Counted from the first letter of the stretch, positions 1 to 8,156 are shown. The stretch is DNA of 32,784 nucleotides from Nitratiruptor sp. (GCA_015494505.1 WGBB01000029.1:1-32784), one strand, 5' to 3'. Notes: generated by a model from the letters alone, not told the origin. Program-made: numbers and translations.

Positions 1-508
1 CCATAAAAGCAGGGATGAGTGTGGTGAGGGAGATATCTTCGGGGGTTTTGGGCTTTTCCTTTGCGATGTCGAGAAAAAGCTGGATATCTTTTTTTTCGGT
101 GTTGTTGAGCAAAAACTTCTTGATAGGTTTGCTGGCACGCTGCACTAGCTCTACGTCGTTGATCTCTTTTTTTATGTAGGGCTGAATGGCAGTGTCGTTT
201 ATCTGGATAAAAACAGGCTTCATGATAAAAAAGGTGATAAAAAGAGAAAGTGCTATGATAACCTGGTTTGGCGGCGACTGGGGGATGCCCAGGGCATGGC
301 GCAAGAGCGACAGGACGATGACGATGCGCGTAAAGGATGTGAGGGTGATCAAAATCGCCGGAGCGAGGCTGAGAATCGTGATGAGAAAGAGAATTTTGAG
401 CGTGACGTCGAGATTTTTGAGCTGCTCGAGGGTCTGGTCGACGATGGTACCGTCAGCCGCTAGAAGCGGGAGCGAAAAAAAAATAGCTATCAGGAGTAAC
501 CTATTCAC
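1..508 (-). CDS. fliP: Flagellar export gate protein FliP (partial, C-terminus outside window)
   Basis: FliP is a core membrane subunit of the flagellar type III export gate, assembling with FliQ and FliR. I translated this by hand: 169 codons are visible from a GTG at 506-508. It opens with a cleavable signal peptide (MNRLLLIAIFFSLPLLA), as is usual for FliP. A hydrophobic segment and the family stretch ILTSFTRIVIVLSLLR-like follow (seen as ITLTSFTRIVIVLSLLRHAL), then GIPQSPPNQVI. The frame stays open to base 1, so the C-terminal membrane helices lie outside. The GTG overlaps the end of fliO by 8 bases, and a purine-rich GGAAAGAGG lies just upstream. Last visible gene of the flgD-to-fliP unit; fliQ and fliR may follow beyond the edge, which is inference. 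Confidence 0.95.
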   Translation of the reverse strand, partial: MNRLLLIAIFFSLPLLAADGTIVDQTLEQLKNLDVTLKILFLITILSLAPAILITLTSFTRIVIVLSLLRHALGIPQSPPNQVIIALSLFITFFIMKPVFIQINDTAIQPYIKKEINDVELVQRASKPIKKFLLNNTEKKDIQLFLDIAKEKPKTPEDISLTTLIPAFM

Positions 509-758
509 CCTCTTTCCATTCTTTGAGTATCTTGATGCCGCTTTCGTCCGATGATAGCAAAAATATGCTTTGCTTTATTTTAGCCAAAAAGATAAATCGG
601 TTTTTACCGAGCATCCGGCTCTCAATAATCTGAATCTCCTTGCCTCCAAGATGCATTTTGGAGCCGTAGTTACGCACATAATAATAGACTGCATAGAGTA
701 TGGTAAAAAGCAGCGCGAAAGAGGCGAGAAACTTGACGATTTCGTAGCTATCTGGCAA
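501..758 (-). CDS. fliO: FliO-like flagellar export apparatus assembly protein
   Basis: FliO is a small bitopic membrane protein that helps assemble the FliP ring of the export gate. The 85-residue product has one N-terminal membrane helix (about residues 8-28, FLASFALLFTILYAVYYYV), a basic segment, then a short cytoplasmic domain containing IQIIESRMLGKNRFIFLAKI. That order (helix, then a short beta-rich domain with a family-like 'R-LG.....L..I' pattern) matches FliO/FliZ. The reading starts at TTG (756-758), which overlaps the end of fliN by 11 bases; GAGGATAG upstream is a reasonable ribosome site. FliO is poorly conserved, so the call rests largely on position between fliN and fliP plus topology. 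Confidence 0.8.
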   Translation of the reverse strand: MPDSYEIVKFLASFALLFTILYAVYYYVRNYGSKMHLGGKEIQIIESRMLGKNRFIFLAKIKQSIFLLSSDESGIKILKEWKEGE

Positions 759-996
759 GGTCGACTATCCTCACACCGTATTTTTCATTGGCTATGACCA
801 GTTCGCCTACGGCGAAAGGTTTGCGGTTGAGATTGACGGTGATGTACTCTTCTATGTTTTTGTCCAACTCTATGATATCCCCCTCTTTGAGAGAGAGGAT
901 TTCCACGAGCAGCTTATGCACACGCCCCACTTCTATATCGATTTTGAGGTTGACGTCGGACAAAAAATCTATCTGTGGATGAATAGGGTTTTGCAT
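748..996 (-). CDS. fliN: Flagellar motor switch protein FliN (SpoA domain)
   Basis: FliN forms the lower C-ring with FliM and FliG and provides a docking site for FliH. The 82-residue product is nearly all SpoA (surface presentation of antigens) domain: VNLKIDIEVGRVHKLLVEIL, LKEGDIIELDK, FAVGELVIANEKYGVRIVDL. It lacks the N-terminal extension of the second FliN-family protein in the window (FliY, 20924-21418), so two SpoA paralogues are encoded about 20 kb apart. The ATG at 994-996 is preceded by GAGG with a 5-base spacer. It lies 7 bases after fliL and overlaps fliO. Confidence 0.9.
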   Translation of the reverse strand: MQNPIHPQIDFLSDVNLKIDIEVGRVHKLLVEILSLKEGDIIELDKNIEEYITVNLNRKPFAVGELVIANEKYGVRIVDLAR

Positions 997-1003
997 AGCT
1001 ACC

Positions 1004-1513
1004 TCACGCCGTCTGTATCACAAAATCTGTAAAATAGACGTTCTTGACTCCGCCTATAGGTAAGATGGCGTTGACGCGTTTGAGTATCTCCTCTTTGAGT
1101 TCCTCGATGCCCTCGGCTGTGCGAAGCTCTTTGGAAGATTTGGTAAAGAGCAGCGTGGTGATGGCGTCTTTGACTTGCGGGAGGCGCTTTTCGAGTTCCG
1201 CTTTTATTTTATCGTCCTGCACGTCGAGGACGATAGTGATTTTAAGATAGCGGTCGGCATCTTTGTCTTGCAAATTGACGATAAACGTACCCACGTCAAA
1301 CTGTACGCCGATATCCTCGACGTTTTTTATCTCGTCGACGACCTTTTCGGCTTTTTTCTCTTTTTCTTTGGCCTCTTTTTTCTTATCGAGCACCAAAAAC
1401 TTGTAAGCCGCGCCGCCTGCTGCACCTAACACCACAAGCAAAACTACGAGAATGATGATGAGCTTTTTTTTGCCGCCCTTCTTCTCTTGCTGCTCATTCG
1501 CTTCTTCAGCCAT
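1004..1513 (-). CDS. fliL: Flagellar basal body-associated protein FliL
   Basis: FliL is an inner-membrane protein that rings the stator units and supports motor torque. The product has an acidic/basic N-terminus, one membrane helix (about residues 18-36, LIIILVVLLVVLGAAGGAA), a highly charged KKKEAKEKEKKAEK linker, and a periplasmic stomatin-like domain with FDVGTFIVNLQDKDADRYLK. I chose the ATG at 1511-1513, giving 169 residues: AAGG lies 6 bases upstream. The in-frame TTG one codon earlier is too close to that site. It follows flgE by 14 bases and precedes fliN by 7. Confidence 0.92.
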   Translation of the reverse strand: MAEEANEQQEKKGGKKKLIIILVVLLVVLGAAGGAAYKFLVLDKKKEAKEKEKKAEKVVDEIKNVEDIGVQFDVGTFIVNLQDKDADRYLKITIVLDVQDDKIKAELEKRLPQVKDAITTLLFTKSSKELRTAEGIEELKEEILKRVNAILPIGGVKNVYFTDFVIQTA

Positions 1514-1527
1514 CAAGTACCTTTATA

Positions 1528-2766
1528 TTAGCGTTTGATATCCATGGTGGTCTGCAAGATCTGATCGCTGGTGGTGATCGTCTTAGCATTTGCCTGGTAG
1601 GCACGCTGTGCCGTGATGAGGTTGATGAACTCTTTTGAGATGTCCACGTTACTCATCTCCAGCATCCCACTGCGTATCTTGCTGATCACACCACCTGGTA
1701 CTATTATCGGCGTAAATGTTTTTTGATTAGGGAGATACATATTATCTCCCTTGCGAATGAGTATCTCTTTGTCCTTAAAAGTAGCTACCGCGAGGCGTGC
1801 TATGTCTTTAACCTGTCCGTTTGTATAGCTACCTTTGACGATTCCGTCTTCGGAGACGGAGATGTTCATAAGATCGCCTTTACCGTAGCCGTCTTGTTGT
1901 GAATAGAAGATGAAATCTGAAGCGACCTCTTTAATATTGGAGTAGTCGATCGCTATTGTAAGATTGGATGCACCATTGGTGAGGTTGAATGTAGCAGTTT
2001 GATTCTGTCCAGATGTCAATACACCGTTTTCATCAAATGTGAGCGTATTCTCTTGTTGCTGGTCACCGTCCAGAAGCGTATAGACTTTCCATTCGTTAGA
2101 AGTTGTTGATTGATTAGTATGAACAAAATAGAACGATAAAACGTGAGAGTTTCCTAAGCTATCATACACCGGCATCGTATTGACATAGTTGTATGTTGAT
2201 GAGTCGTTCTTATCAAATGTGGCACTGATTATAGGAGTATTTGAGTCTAGGTTTGTAGGCTCTTCAAATTTCACTTTACTGGTCATATGCGGTTCCATGG
2301 AACTGGGGATGTTAACGTTAGCAAGTGCTCCCGCCATGTTGCCTTTCTCATCCAGTGCCCAGCCTTGGAGTTTATAGCCCGATTGGTTGATGATGTCACC
2401 GTTGGCATCGAGACGGAAATTACCGTCACGTGTATAGTAGATGAGATCTTTGACGCTTGGACTGCGTACCATGAAAAAACCTTCTCCATCCAGTGCCATG
2501 GAGAGCGGTTCATTGGTGTTTTTGAACGATCCTTGGGAGAAATCTTTTGTCGTGGAGCCTACATATGTCCCGCCCCCTATCTCCATGTTTTTGGGAGCGC
2601 CTGCGGATGAGTAGGTAGTGAGCGAGCTCGCCACGAGGTCGTTGAAATTGGCGCGCTCTTGTTTGTAGCCGGTGGTATTGACGTTTGCGATATTATCGGA
2701 TATGACGGAGAGCCACTCCCTGTTTGCACCCAGCCCGGTGTTGCCCGTATAAAATGATTGAATCAT
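1528..2766 (-). CDS. flgE: Flagellar hook protein FlgE
   Basis: FlgE polymerises into the hook joining rod and filament. The 412-residue product has the N-terminal rod/hook signature (SDNIANVNTTGYKQERANF, about residues 23-41). The core motif DGEGFFMV follows near residue 87, then YTRDGNFRLDANG. A C-terminal helix reads EMSNVDISKEFINLITAQRAYQANAK in short form (NLITAQRAYQANAKTI). It is far shorter than the hook proteins usual in Campylobacter and Helicobacter (roughly 700-860 residues) and close to the enteric length. The codons for the central, surface-exposed part (2101-2280) are clearly AT-richer than neighbouring genes. The ATG has GGAG 6 bases upstream and lies 1 base after flgD. Confidence 0.95.
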   Translation of the reverse strand: MIQSFYTGNTGLGANREWLSVISDNIANVNTTGYKQERANFNDLVASSLTTYSSAGAPKNMEIGGGTYVGSTTKDFSQGSFKNTNEPLSMALDGEGFFMVRSPSVKDLIYYTRDGNFRLDANGDIINQSGYKLQGWALDEKGNMAGALANVNIPSSMEPHMTSKVKFEEPTNLDSNTPIISATFDKNDSSTYNYVNTMPVYDSLGNSHVLSFYFVHTNQSTTSNEWKVYTLLDGDQQQENTLTFDENGVLTSGQNQTATFNLTNGASNLTIAIDYSNIKEVASDFIFYSQQDGYGKGDLMNISVSEDGIVKGSYTNGQVKDIARLAVATFKDKEILIRKGDNMYLPNQKTFTPIIVPGGVISKIRSGMLEMSNVDISKEFINLITAQRAYQANAKTITTSDQILQTTMDIKR

Positions 2767-2767
2767 G

Positions 2768-3418
2768 TCAAACTCCTATTTGATCTATTTTTGATATTTC
2801 GATTGCACCCTTTTCAAAAGTCGCTATAAGAGAACCTTGCTCTTTTTGGATGCCTGTTATAAGTGCGGTTGCATATGTGGTGGTAGGGATATCATCGTTT
2901 CCTCTTTTGGCAACGACGCTAACGGTATAGTAACCATTTGGTATGGAACCGTCATCGATAGCGAACCGATACTTTTCGCCGGCTTTCACTTCTCCAAACT
3001 CTTTTTGGGCTACGATGTTATTGTGAGCATCATAGATATATACAGTAGCGCTCGCTGCATCCTCTTTTGGGATGAACGCCACTTCACTCTTGCCTTCATC
3101 TATGTATGTTTGCGACCCTTCATAAACAACTTTTTTGCCTATCATATTGGTGGCGGATATGAAGAGTGCGTCGTTTCCACTGAGCTTGCTCACCGAATCC
3201 TCGAAGCCCTTCATCACCTCCAGCTGGCGTAGCTTGACGGTATTGTCGATAAACTTGGAGATATCTTGCGCTTCGAAAGGATCTTGGTATTGAAATGAGG
3301 CGAGTAAAACACGCAAAAAGCCCTCTTGGTCGATCTGGGAGTTGTCATAGTTGGCGTCATAGACCTTGATCTCTTCGCCGTTTAGGGCTTTGACGGTGGT
3401 CAGATAACTACTGTTCAT
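2768..3418 (-). CDS. flgD: Flagellar hook capping/scaffold protein FlgD
   Basis: FlgD caps the growing hook and allows FlgE subunits to assemble. The 216-residue product has the conserved N-terminal export and assembly region, with FLRVLLASFQYQDPFEAQDISKF (about residues 34-56) in place of the usual FL.LL..QL..QDPL. A central Ig-like/FlgD domain follows with AGEKYRFAID and PNGYYTVSV. First gene after an 87-base gap, so it probably heads the flgD-flgE-fliL-fliN-fliO-fliP unit. The ATG has AAGG 6 bases upstream. Its 3' half is AT-rich like the centre of flgE. Confidence 0.93.
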   Translation of the reverse strand: MNSSYLTTVKALNGEEIKVYDANYDNSQIDQEGFLRVLLASFQYQDPFEAQDISKFIDNTVKLRQLEVMKGFEDSVSKLSGNDALFISATNMIGKKVVYEGSQTYIDEGKSEVAFIPKEDAASATVYIYDAHNNIVAQKEFGEVKAGEKYRFAIDDGSIPNGYYTVSVVAKRGNDDIPTTTYATALITGIQKEQGSLIATFEKGAIEISKIDQIGV

Positions 3419-3457
3419 ATGTAGCCTTAAAATAGTATTAAGCTCATCGATAATTCG

Positions 3458-3463
3458 ATTTTA
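3458..3463 (-). promoter_or_regulatory. Putative promoter -10 box for flgD-flgE-fliL-fliN-fliO-fliP
   Basis: In the 87-base gap between fliI and flgD the minus strand reads a T-rich run followed by GGGATAAAATC; TAAAAT is the -10 candidate. A run of T residues before an extended -10 without a clear -35 is typical of sigma-70 promoters in this phylum. The same GGATAAAATC string occurs upstream of mrp. No GG-N10-GC sigma-54 element or sigma-28 match is visible here. Confidence 0.45.
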
Positions 3464-3505
3464 TCCCAAAAAAAATTAATTAAATATTAAATGACCGCTA
3501 TTTCC

Positions 3506-4801
3506 CTAAATTTCTATACTTTCGACGATGTTTTGCAGCTCTTGGAGTGATTGGCTAAAAGGACTCTTGACATGGACGGGTTGTTTGAGAAAGGCTTCTA
3601 GGTGTTCATAATTGTCTATAGCAAGGTCGAGTTTGGGTGACGAACCCTTTTTATAGAGCCCCATATGTATCATATCTTCGGCCTCTTTATAGGTAGCGAG
3701 AAGATTGATAAATTTAGCCTGCATATTTAACACCTGTTCATCGACAAGCTGAGGCGTAAGGCGGCTGATGCTTCTGAGCACATCTATTGCAGGAAAGATG
3801 CGCTTTTGTGCCATCTCTTTAGAAAGAACAATATGTCCGTCGAGAAATCCTACGGCAGCATCCGCCACGGGATCACTGCTCACCTCATCACCCTCTACAA
3901 GTACCGTGTAGATGCCGGTGATACTCCCTTTGCCCTCGAAAGTCCCAGCTTGTTCGATGATTTTAGGAAGAAGTGAAAAGACCGACGGTGTATACCCTTT
4001 GGAGGTAGGGGGCTCGCCGATAGCGAGACCTATCTCACGCTGGGCCATAGCTAGACGCGTCAGCGAATCTACCAAAAAGAGGACGTTTTTATTTTTATTG
4101 GAAAAGTAGTTTGCGATGGCGATTGCCGTATAGACGGCACGCACTTTCGCTAGCGGCGTCTGATCGCTGGTGGCGGTGACCACCACGGATTTTTCCAGAC
4201 CTTCTTGGGTGAGATTGTCCTCGATGAACTCGCGCACCTCCCTGCCGCGCTCGCCGATGAGGGCGATGACATTCACGTCTGCCTCGGTATAGCGGCTAAT
4301 CATACCTAGAAGTGTACTTTTGCCCACACCGGCTCCTGCGAAAATCCCCACGCGTTGCCCTTTTCCCAGGGTCAAAAGCGCATTGATAGAGCGTATTCCT
4401 ACATCGAGCGGCTCGCTGATGCGTCCACGCTGCATGGGATTGATGGGGTCGTTGCGCAGGTAATATTTGTTTTCGTAGCGTATGTAAGGCTTGTTGAGAG
4501 GGTTGCCGAAAGGATCGATCACGCAGCCTAAAAGCTCCTCCCCTACACCGACATTTACGGGCTCCAATGCCGCTTCGACGAAACTTCCCACTTTGACGCC
4601 GCGCGTATCGTCATAGGCCATAAGCAGCGTCTTGCCGTCGCGAAAACCCACCACTTCGGTCTCGAGGCCATTCTCGAGATAGCATGAATCTCCGATAGAG
4701 ACATTAGGGAGATACGCTTCGATGATGGGCCCGCTCACACCGACGATGCGGCCTTTGGTGATGAACTTAGGTAAGTTTTTTAGTCTCTCTTTTAATTTCA
4801 T
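3506..4801 (-). CDS. fliI: Flagellum-specific ATPase FliI
   Basis: FliI is the hexameric ATPase of the flagellar type III export apparatus, acting at the cytoplasmic face with FliH and FliJ. The 431-residue product is full length. It has an N-terminal beta-barrel, Walker A GAGVGKST (about 156-163, Lys161), the F-type ATPase stretch ALIGERGREVREFIED, Walker B VLFLVDSLTR, and the nucleotide-binding signature PSVFSLLPKIIEQAG. The ATG at 4799-4801 lies inside the 3' end of fliH (35-base overlap), and no strong ribosome site is visible, which suggests translational coupling. Last gene of the long fliM-to-fliI unit. No fliJ follows. Confidence 0.97.
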   Translation of the reverse strand: MKLKERLKNLPKFITKGRIVGVSGPIIEAYLPNVSIGDSCYLENGLETEVVGFRDGKTLLMAYDDTRGVKVGSFVEAALEPVNVGVGEELLGCVIDPFGNPLNKPYIRYENKYYLRNDPINPMQRGRISEPLDVGIRSINALLTLGKGQRVGIFAGAGVGKSTLLGMISRYTEADVNVIALIGERGREVREFIEDNLTQEGLEKSVVVTATSDQTPLAKVRAVYTAIAIANYFSNKNKNVLFLVDSLTRLAMAQREIGLAIGEPPTSKGYTPSVFSLLPKIIEQAGTFEGKGSITGIYTVLVEGDEVSSDPVADAAVGFLDGHIVLSKEMAQKRIFPAIDVLRSISRLTPQLVDEQVLNMQAKFINLLATYKEAEDMIHMGLYKKGSSPKLDLAIDNYEHLEAFLKQPVHVKSPFSQSLQELQNIVESIEI

Positions 4802-5447
4802 CTTTTATGACGCCGATTTTCTCTTTTATTCTATTTTCAATCTTAAAGTCGTGAAACTCTATGACAAATTCGTTGTTTTTGAGCTCATCGCTCTTTTTGA
4901 CCTGCACGTTATGGAAACGCTCTTTGATAGCGTCATACATCTTCTTCGAAACCGAGATGGATAGAGGCATGTAGTTGTGGAAATCTTCGAGCAGTTTGGC
5001 TATCGCCTCTTGGACATGCTTGGTGTTGGATTTGTCGATAAAGAGAAACTCCAAAATCTCTTCGGTCGAATCGAGCACGATATCGGTAAATTTGTGCAAA
5101 AACTGATTGTAGCGCTCTTCGTAGGATTTTTCGAAAGAGAGATACTCCTCTTGCAGCCTCTTGGTCTCGGCCTCCAGGCGCTCCTCAAACTCCCGCTGCA
5201 TCGCGGCGATTTTGGATTCGAGCTCTTGCTTGAACTTCGCGCTTGCATCCTCAAAGCCCTGGTCGTAGCTCTCTTTGGAGACCTTGTTGAGAAGCTCCTT
5301 GTAGTCTTGTTCGAGCTTGAGGATCTTTTCTTGGTAGATCTTCTCTATCTCTTCTATTTTTTTAGGATCATTGCTTTCCTCTTTGATCTCCTCGCTCTCT
5401 TTTTGAAAATGTGAAAGCTGGCTAAAATCGTCTAGATCGAGTCTCAT
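4767..5447 (-). CDS. fliH: Flagellar assembly protein FliH
   Basis: FliH binds FliI and FliN, regulates the ATPase and tethers it to the C-ring. The product is dominated by a long charged coiled coil (from about residue 15 to 110, rich in K, E, Q and L). A C-terminal globular part resembling V/F-ATPase peripheral stalk subunits follows (VLDSTEEILEFLFI, LSISVSKKMYDAIKERF). I place the start at the ATG 5445-5447: it overlaps the fliF stop as ATGA and has GAGG 4 bases upstream. The ATG 21 bases earlier (5468) has no ribosome site. The call is helped by its place between fliF and fliI. Confidence 0.88.
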   Translation of the reverse strand: MRLDLDDFSQLSHFQKESEEIKEESNDPKKIEEIEKIYQEKILKLEQDYKELLNKVSKESYDQGFEDASAKFKQELESKIAAMQREFEERLEAETKRLQEEYLSFEKSYEERYNQFLHKFTDIVLDSTEEILEFLFIDKSNTKHVQEAIAKLLEDFHNYMPLSISVSKKMYDAIKERFHNVQVKKSDELKNNEFVIEFHDFKIENRIKEKIGVIKDEIKRETKKLT

Positions 5448-7075
5448 TTGCCCTCTTCTTTGATCCATTTGCTGATCATATCCGCTACTATTTCAGGATT
5501 TTCCTCTGCGATTTCCAGGATTTTTTGGTATGCCGGCTCGCTCTCAAAGGAAAAGCTCTCCTCCTCTTTTTTATGCAATTCTGCCGCTGCTTGTGCTGCT
5601 TGATTTATCGTGCCGGCACCTTGGAGCTGTGCGAGCTCCTCTGCTTCGAGAGCGGCCTTTTTGGCCTTGCGCATTTTAAGAAGCATAAAAAGAAGCACCA
5701 AAAGCACGAGCGTGAGCACGCCGATGGCCGCGAGCAAGAGATAGTTGGCTTTGAGCTTTTCTACGATGGTCGCGGGAGCCGCGCCCCCAAAAGGCGTGGC
5801 GGCCCCGGCATTTTCGAAAGGAATACTGATGACCGTGACCTTGTCTCCCCGCTTGGGATCGAATCCCACGGCGCTCTTGACAAGCTGTTCGTAAGCTTGC
5901 AACTCCTCTTTTGAGCGGGGTACGAATTTGCGCGTCTCCTTACCATCTTTGTCTTTTTGGATGATATATTTGCCATCTATGAGCACGCCGACGCTGATGC
6001 GCTTGATTTTGAAAATATTGGATTTTGTAACGATGTAGCTTTTGGAGACATCGTAGTTGGTGGTAGTATCTTTTTTGTTTTTGTCCAAAAGCAGACGATT
6101 GTTTTTCGTGTTAATGGTGGCGGGGACGTTGGTAGGAGTGCCGGGAGCACCGGTTTTATCTTTTTGATACCCTTTTGTCTTTTCTTGAATCTTGCGCTCG
6201 CTCACCACGGCTACCTGGTCTGGATTGACCAGCTCGTCCTTTTTGTCTACTTTTGCCGTCTCCACGTCTACACTCGCACGCACCACCACTTTTTGAGGAC
6301 CTAATGCACGTGCCAGCATGGATTGTACGCTCTTTTCTATTTCACGTTTGAGCTTGCGCTTGATGGCCACCAGGTCCCCCACCTCTTCGTCCGCTTTTTC
6401 TTGTATCAAATCCGAGAGCACGCGTCCCGTGTTGTCCACTACGGTGACGTTTTTGGCTTTGAGCTTGGGTACGGCATGGGCGACCAAAAAGACAATCGCT
6501 TTGACCTGCTCTTTCGAAAGAGTCTTACCCGGCCACAGAGAAACTATGACGCTAGCTTTGGCTTCATCCTCTTCTCGAGCAAAAATCGAGTCTCGAGGCA
6601 AAGCTATATTGACCTTCGCATCCTTAATAGCGTCTATTTTTTTGATGGTACGGGCGAGTTCTCCTTCTATGGCTCTGATATAGTTGATATTTTCTTGAAA
6701 GTGGGTCGCGCCCATTTTCGGTTCGTTGAAAATTTCGAAACCGACATTCTGGGAGCTTGGTAGACCTTTAGAGGCAAGTTTAAGCCGCACTTCGTAAATC
6801 TTGTCTTTGGGGACGAGGATGATGGAGCCGTCCCCTTCTATCTTATACGGTATCTTCTCCTCTTGAAGCGTCGAAAGTATCTTACCGGCATCATCGGGGC
6901 TGAGGTTTGTATAGAGCACGCCGTAGTCGGGCTGAGAGATGTTGCGCATTAAAAGCGCACCAAGCAGCAAAACGATAGCAAATATTCCGAGCGCTAGAAG
7001 GAGGTTTTTAAGAAAATTTTCGCCTTTAAAGAGTGAAGAGGCCTTTTGTTTGATGTCTTCGATACTCAGTGCCAA
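5444..7075 (-). CDS. fliF: Flagellar MS-ring protein FliF
   Basis: FliF builds the inner-membrane MS ring on which the motor and export gate assemble. The 543-residue product has two membrane helices (about 24-43 and 444-465). Between them are the periplasmic ring-building motifs, with YGVLYTNLSPDDAGKI and the YscJ-like segment GLPSSQNVGFEIFNEPKMGATHFQ (shown in part). The C-terminal tail (EIAEENPEIVADMISKWI) is the FliG-binding region. The start is TTG (7073-7075), supported by AAGGG 6 bases upstream and 9 bases after fliE. fliG is not next to it as in many bacteria but 15 kb away at 22503-23528. Confidence 0.97.
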   Translation of the reverse strand: MALSIEDIKQKASSLFKGENFLKNLLLALGIFAIVLLLGALLMRNISQPDYGVLYTNLSPDDAGKILSTLQEEKIPYKIEGDGSIILVPKDKIYEVRLKLASKGLPSSQNVGFEIFNEPKMGATHFQENINYIRAIEGELARTIKKIDAIKDAKVNIALPRDSIFAREEDEAKASVIVSLWPGKTLSKEQVKAIVFLVAHAVPKLKAKNVTVVDNTGRVLSDLIQEKADEEVGDLVAIKRKLKREIEKSVQSMLARALGPQKVVVRASVDVETAKVDKKDELVNPDQVAVVSERKIQEKTKGYQKDKTGAPGTPTNVPATINTKNNRLLLDKNKKDTTTNYDVSKSYIVTKSNIFKIKRISVGVLIDGKYIIQKDKDGKETRKFVPRSKEELQAYEQLVKSAVGFDPKRGDKVTVISIPFENAGAATPFGGAAPATIVEKLKANYLLLAAIGVLTLVLLVLLFMLLKMRKAKKAALEAEELAQLQGAGTINQAAQAAAELHKKEEESFSFESEPAYQKILEIAEENPEIVADMISKWIKEEGK

Positions 7076-7084
7076 CTGCCGCCC

Positions 7085-7372
7085 TTATACCTGCATACGC
7101 ATAATCTCTTGATAGGCTTCTATAGCCTTATTGCGCACTTCAGTAATCAGACGCAGCGAGATATCTGCCTTTTCGATAGCAGCCATCAGCTCCACCATAT
7201 TGTCCACTTTGCCTTCGAGTAGTTTTTGTTGTGCGGCATTTGCCGCTTGCAAGTCGCCATTGACATCCGCTACGAATTTTTCGATTAGCTCACCGAATCC
7301 TGCTTTTGGGTCGCTTTGCTTAGTGGCCGCTAGCTCCTGTGCCAAAGGAGCGGAAAGATTTTCTATACGCAT
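7085..7372 (-). CDS. fliE: Flagellar hook-basal body protein FliE
   Basis: FliE is the small adaptor between the MS ring/export gate and the proximal rod. The 95-residue product has the usual length and C-terminal motif: MVELMAAIEKADISLRLITE, then VRNKAIEAYQEIMRMQV. The first half is a low-complexity helix with AANAAQQKLL. The ATG has GAGG 6 bases upstream. It sits between flgC (8-base gap) and fliF (9-base gap), the standard flgB-flgC-fliE-fliF order. Confidence 0.95.
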   Translation of the reverse strand: MRIENLSAPLAQELAATKQSDPKAGFGELIEKFVADVNGDLQAANAAQQKLLEGKVDNMVELMAAIEKADISLRLITEVRNKAIEAYQEIMRMQV

Positions 7373-7380
7373 CGTCTACC

Positions 7381-7788
7381 TCATACTTTTATGATTTCGA
7401 GACTCTTTAAAAGCATCTCTTTGTGGGTATTAAACGCCGTCAAATTCGCTTCGTAGGTGCGCATCGCGGATATCATATCCACCATTTCGCGCATGGGATC
7501 GATATTGGGCAACTTGACGTAGCCATCCTTGTCTGCTAACGGGTTTGTGGGGTCGTACTTGAGCTTGTAAGGCGAAGAATCTTCCATCACCTCTTTGATG
7601 GCTACCTTAGAAAGAGGAATGCCGGCTTCGCTATCGATTACCTCCTCAAATACGGGAATTTTACGGCGATAGGGATTGCCTTTATCATCTACGGCATTTG
7701 CGTTGGCAAGGTTGCTAGCGATAATATCCATACGGTACTTCTGGACCGAAAGACCGGTTTGCGCGACTTCAAGACCCTTAAAAAGCAT
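7381..7788 (-). CDS. flgC: Flagellar proximal rod protein FlgC
   Basis: FlgC is a subunit of the proximal rod. The 135-residue product carries the N-terminal rod motif MDIIASNLANANAVDDKGNP (about 20-39), then PYRRKIPVFEE and, toward the C-terminus, the FlgC-specific DPTNPLADKDGYVKLPNID. The closing helix reads VDMISAMRTYEANLTAFNTHK. Length and motifs are those of the family. The ATG has GGGAGA 5 bases upstream and lies 2 bases after the flgB stop. Confidence 0.96.
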   Translation of the reverse strand: MLFKGLEVAQTGLSVQKYRMDIIASNLANANAVDDKGNPYRRKIPVFEEVIDSEAGIPLSKVAIKEVMEDSSPYKLKYDPTNPLADKDGYVKLPNIDPMREMVDMISAMRTYEANLTAFNTHKEMLLKSLEIIKV

Positions 7789-7790
7789 GA

Positions 7791-8156
7791 TTATCTCCCA
7801 CTTATGACGAGTTTAAGTTTGCTAAACTCTTTTTTGAGATTTTCACCCAGCGCCTTGTACATGATGGAGCTTTCGGCCAACTTCGCCAGCTCCTCTTGCA
7901 CGTCGACTCTGTTATCGTCATACCCCCGTATATCCCCGCTCTCCACTTCGCGAAACTTCATACCGCTGAGATTTGGATCGATATGGCGAGGGTCTTCTCG
8001 CTTAAGGCGCATCTGGTCATCTACCATCTTTTCAAACACGAGATCTTTCGGTTTGTAGCCGGGAGTGTCGGCATTCGCTATATTGCTCTGGATAACTTTG
8101 GTACGCTCGAGATAGAAGGAAGCCATTTTGGAGAGGTTATCGACTTTATCCCACAT
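7791..8156 (-). CDS. flgB: Flagellar proximal rod protein FlgB
   Basis: FlgB is the most cell-proximal rod subunit. The 121-residue product has VIQSNIANADTPGYKPKDL (about 23-41), the family rod signature, and a short C-terminal helix (YKALGENLKKEFSKLKLVI). The ATG overlaps the stop of the upstream TPR gene by one base (TAATG), so the two are likely translationally coupled; AAAGG lies 6 bases upstream. flgC follows after 2 bases. Confidence 0.95.
   Translation of the reverse strand: MWDKVDNLSKMASFYLERTKVIQSNIANADTPGYKPKDLVFEKMVDDQMRLKREDPRHIDPNLSGMKFREVESGDIRGYDDNRVDVQEELAKLAESSIMYKALGENLKKEFSKLKLVISGR

Noticed and set aside
3419..3505. Sigma-28 or sigma-54 promoter upstream of flgD
   Set aside because: TAAA and CGAT elements occur but with about 10 bases between them rather than 15, and no GG-N10-GC pair with flanking consensus was found.
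5444..5468. Upstream ATG of fliH at 5468
   Set aside because: No ribosome site precedes it, whereas the ATG at 5447 overlaps the fliF stop and has GAGG at good distance.
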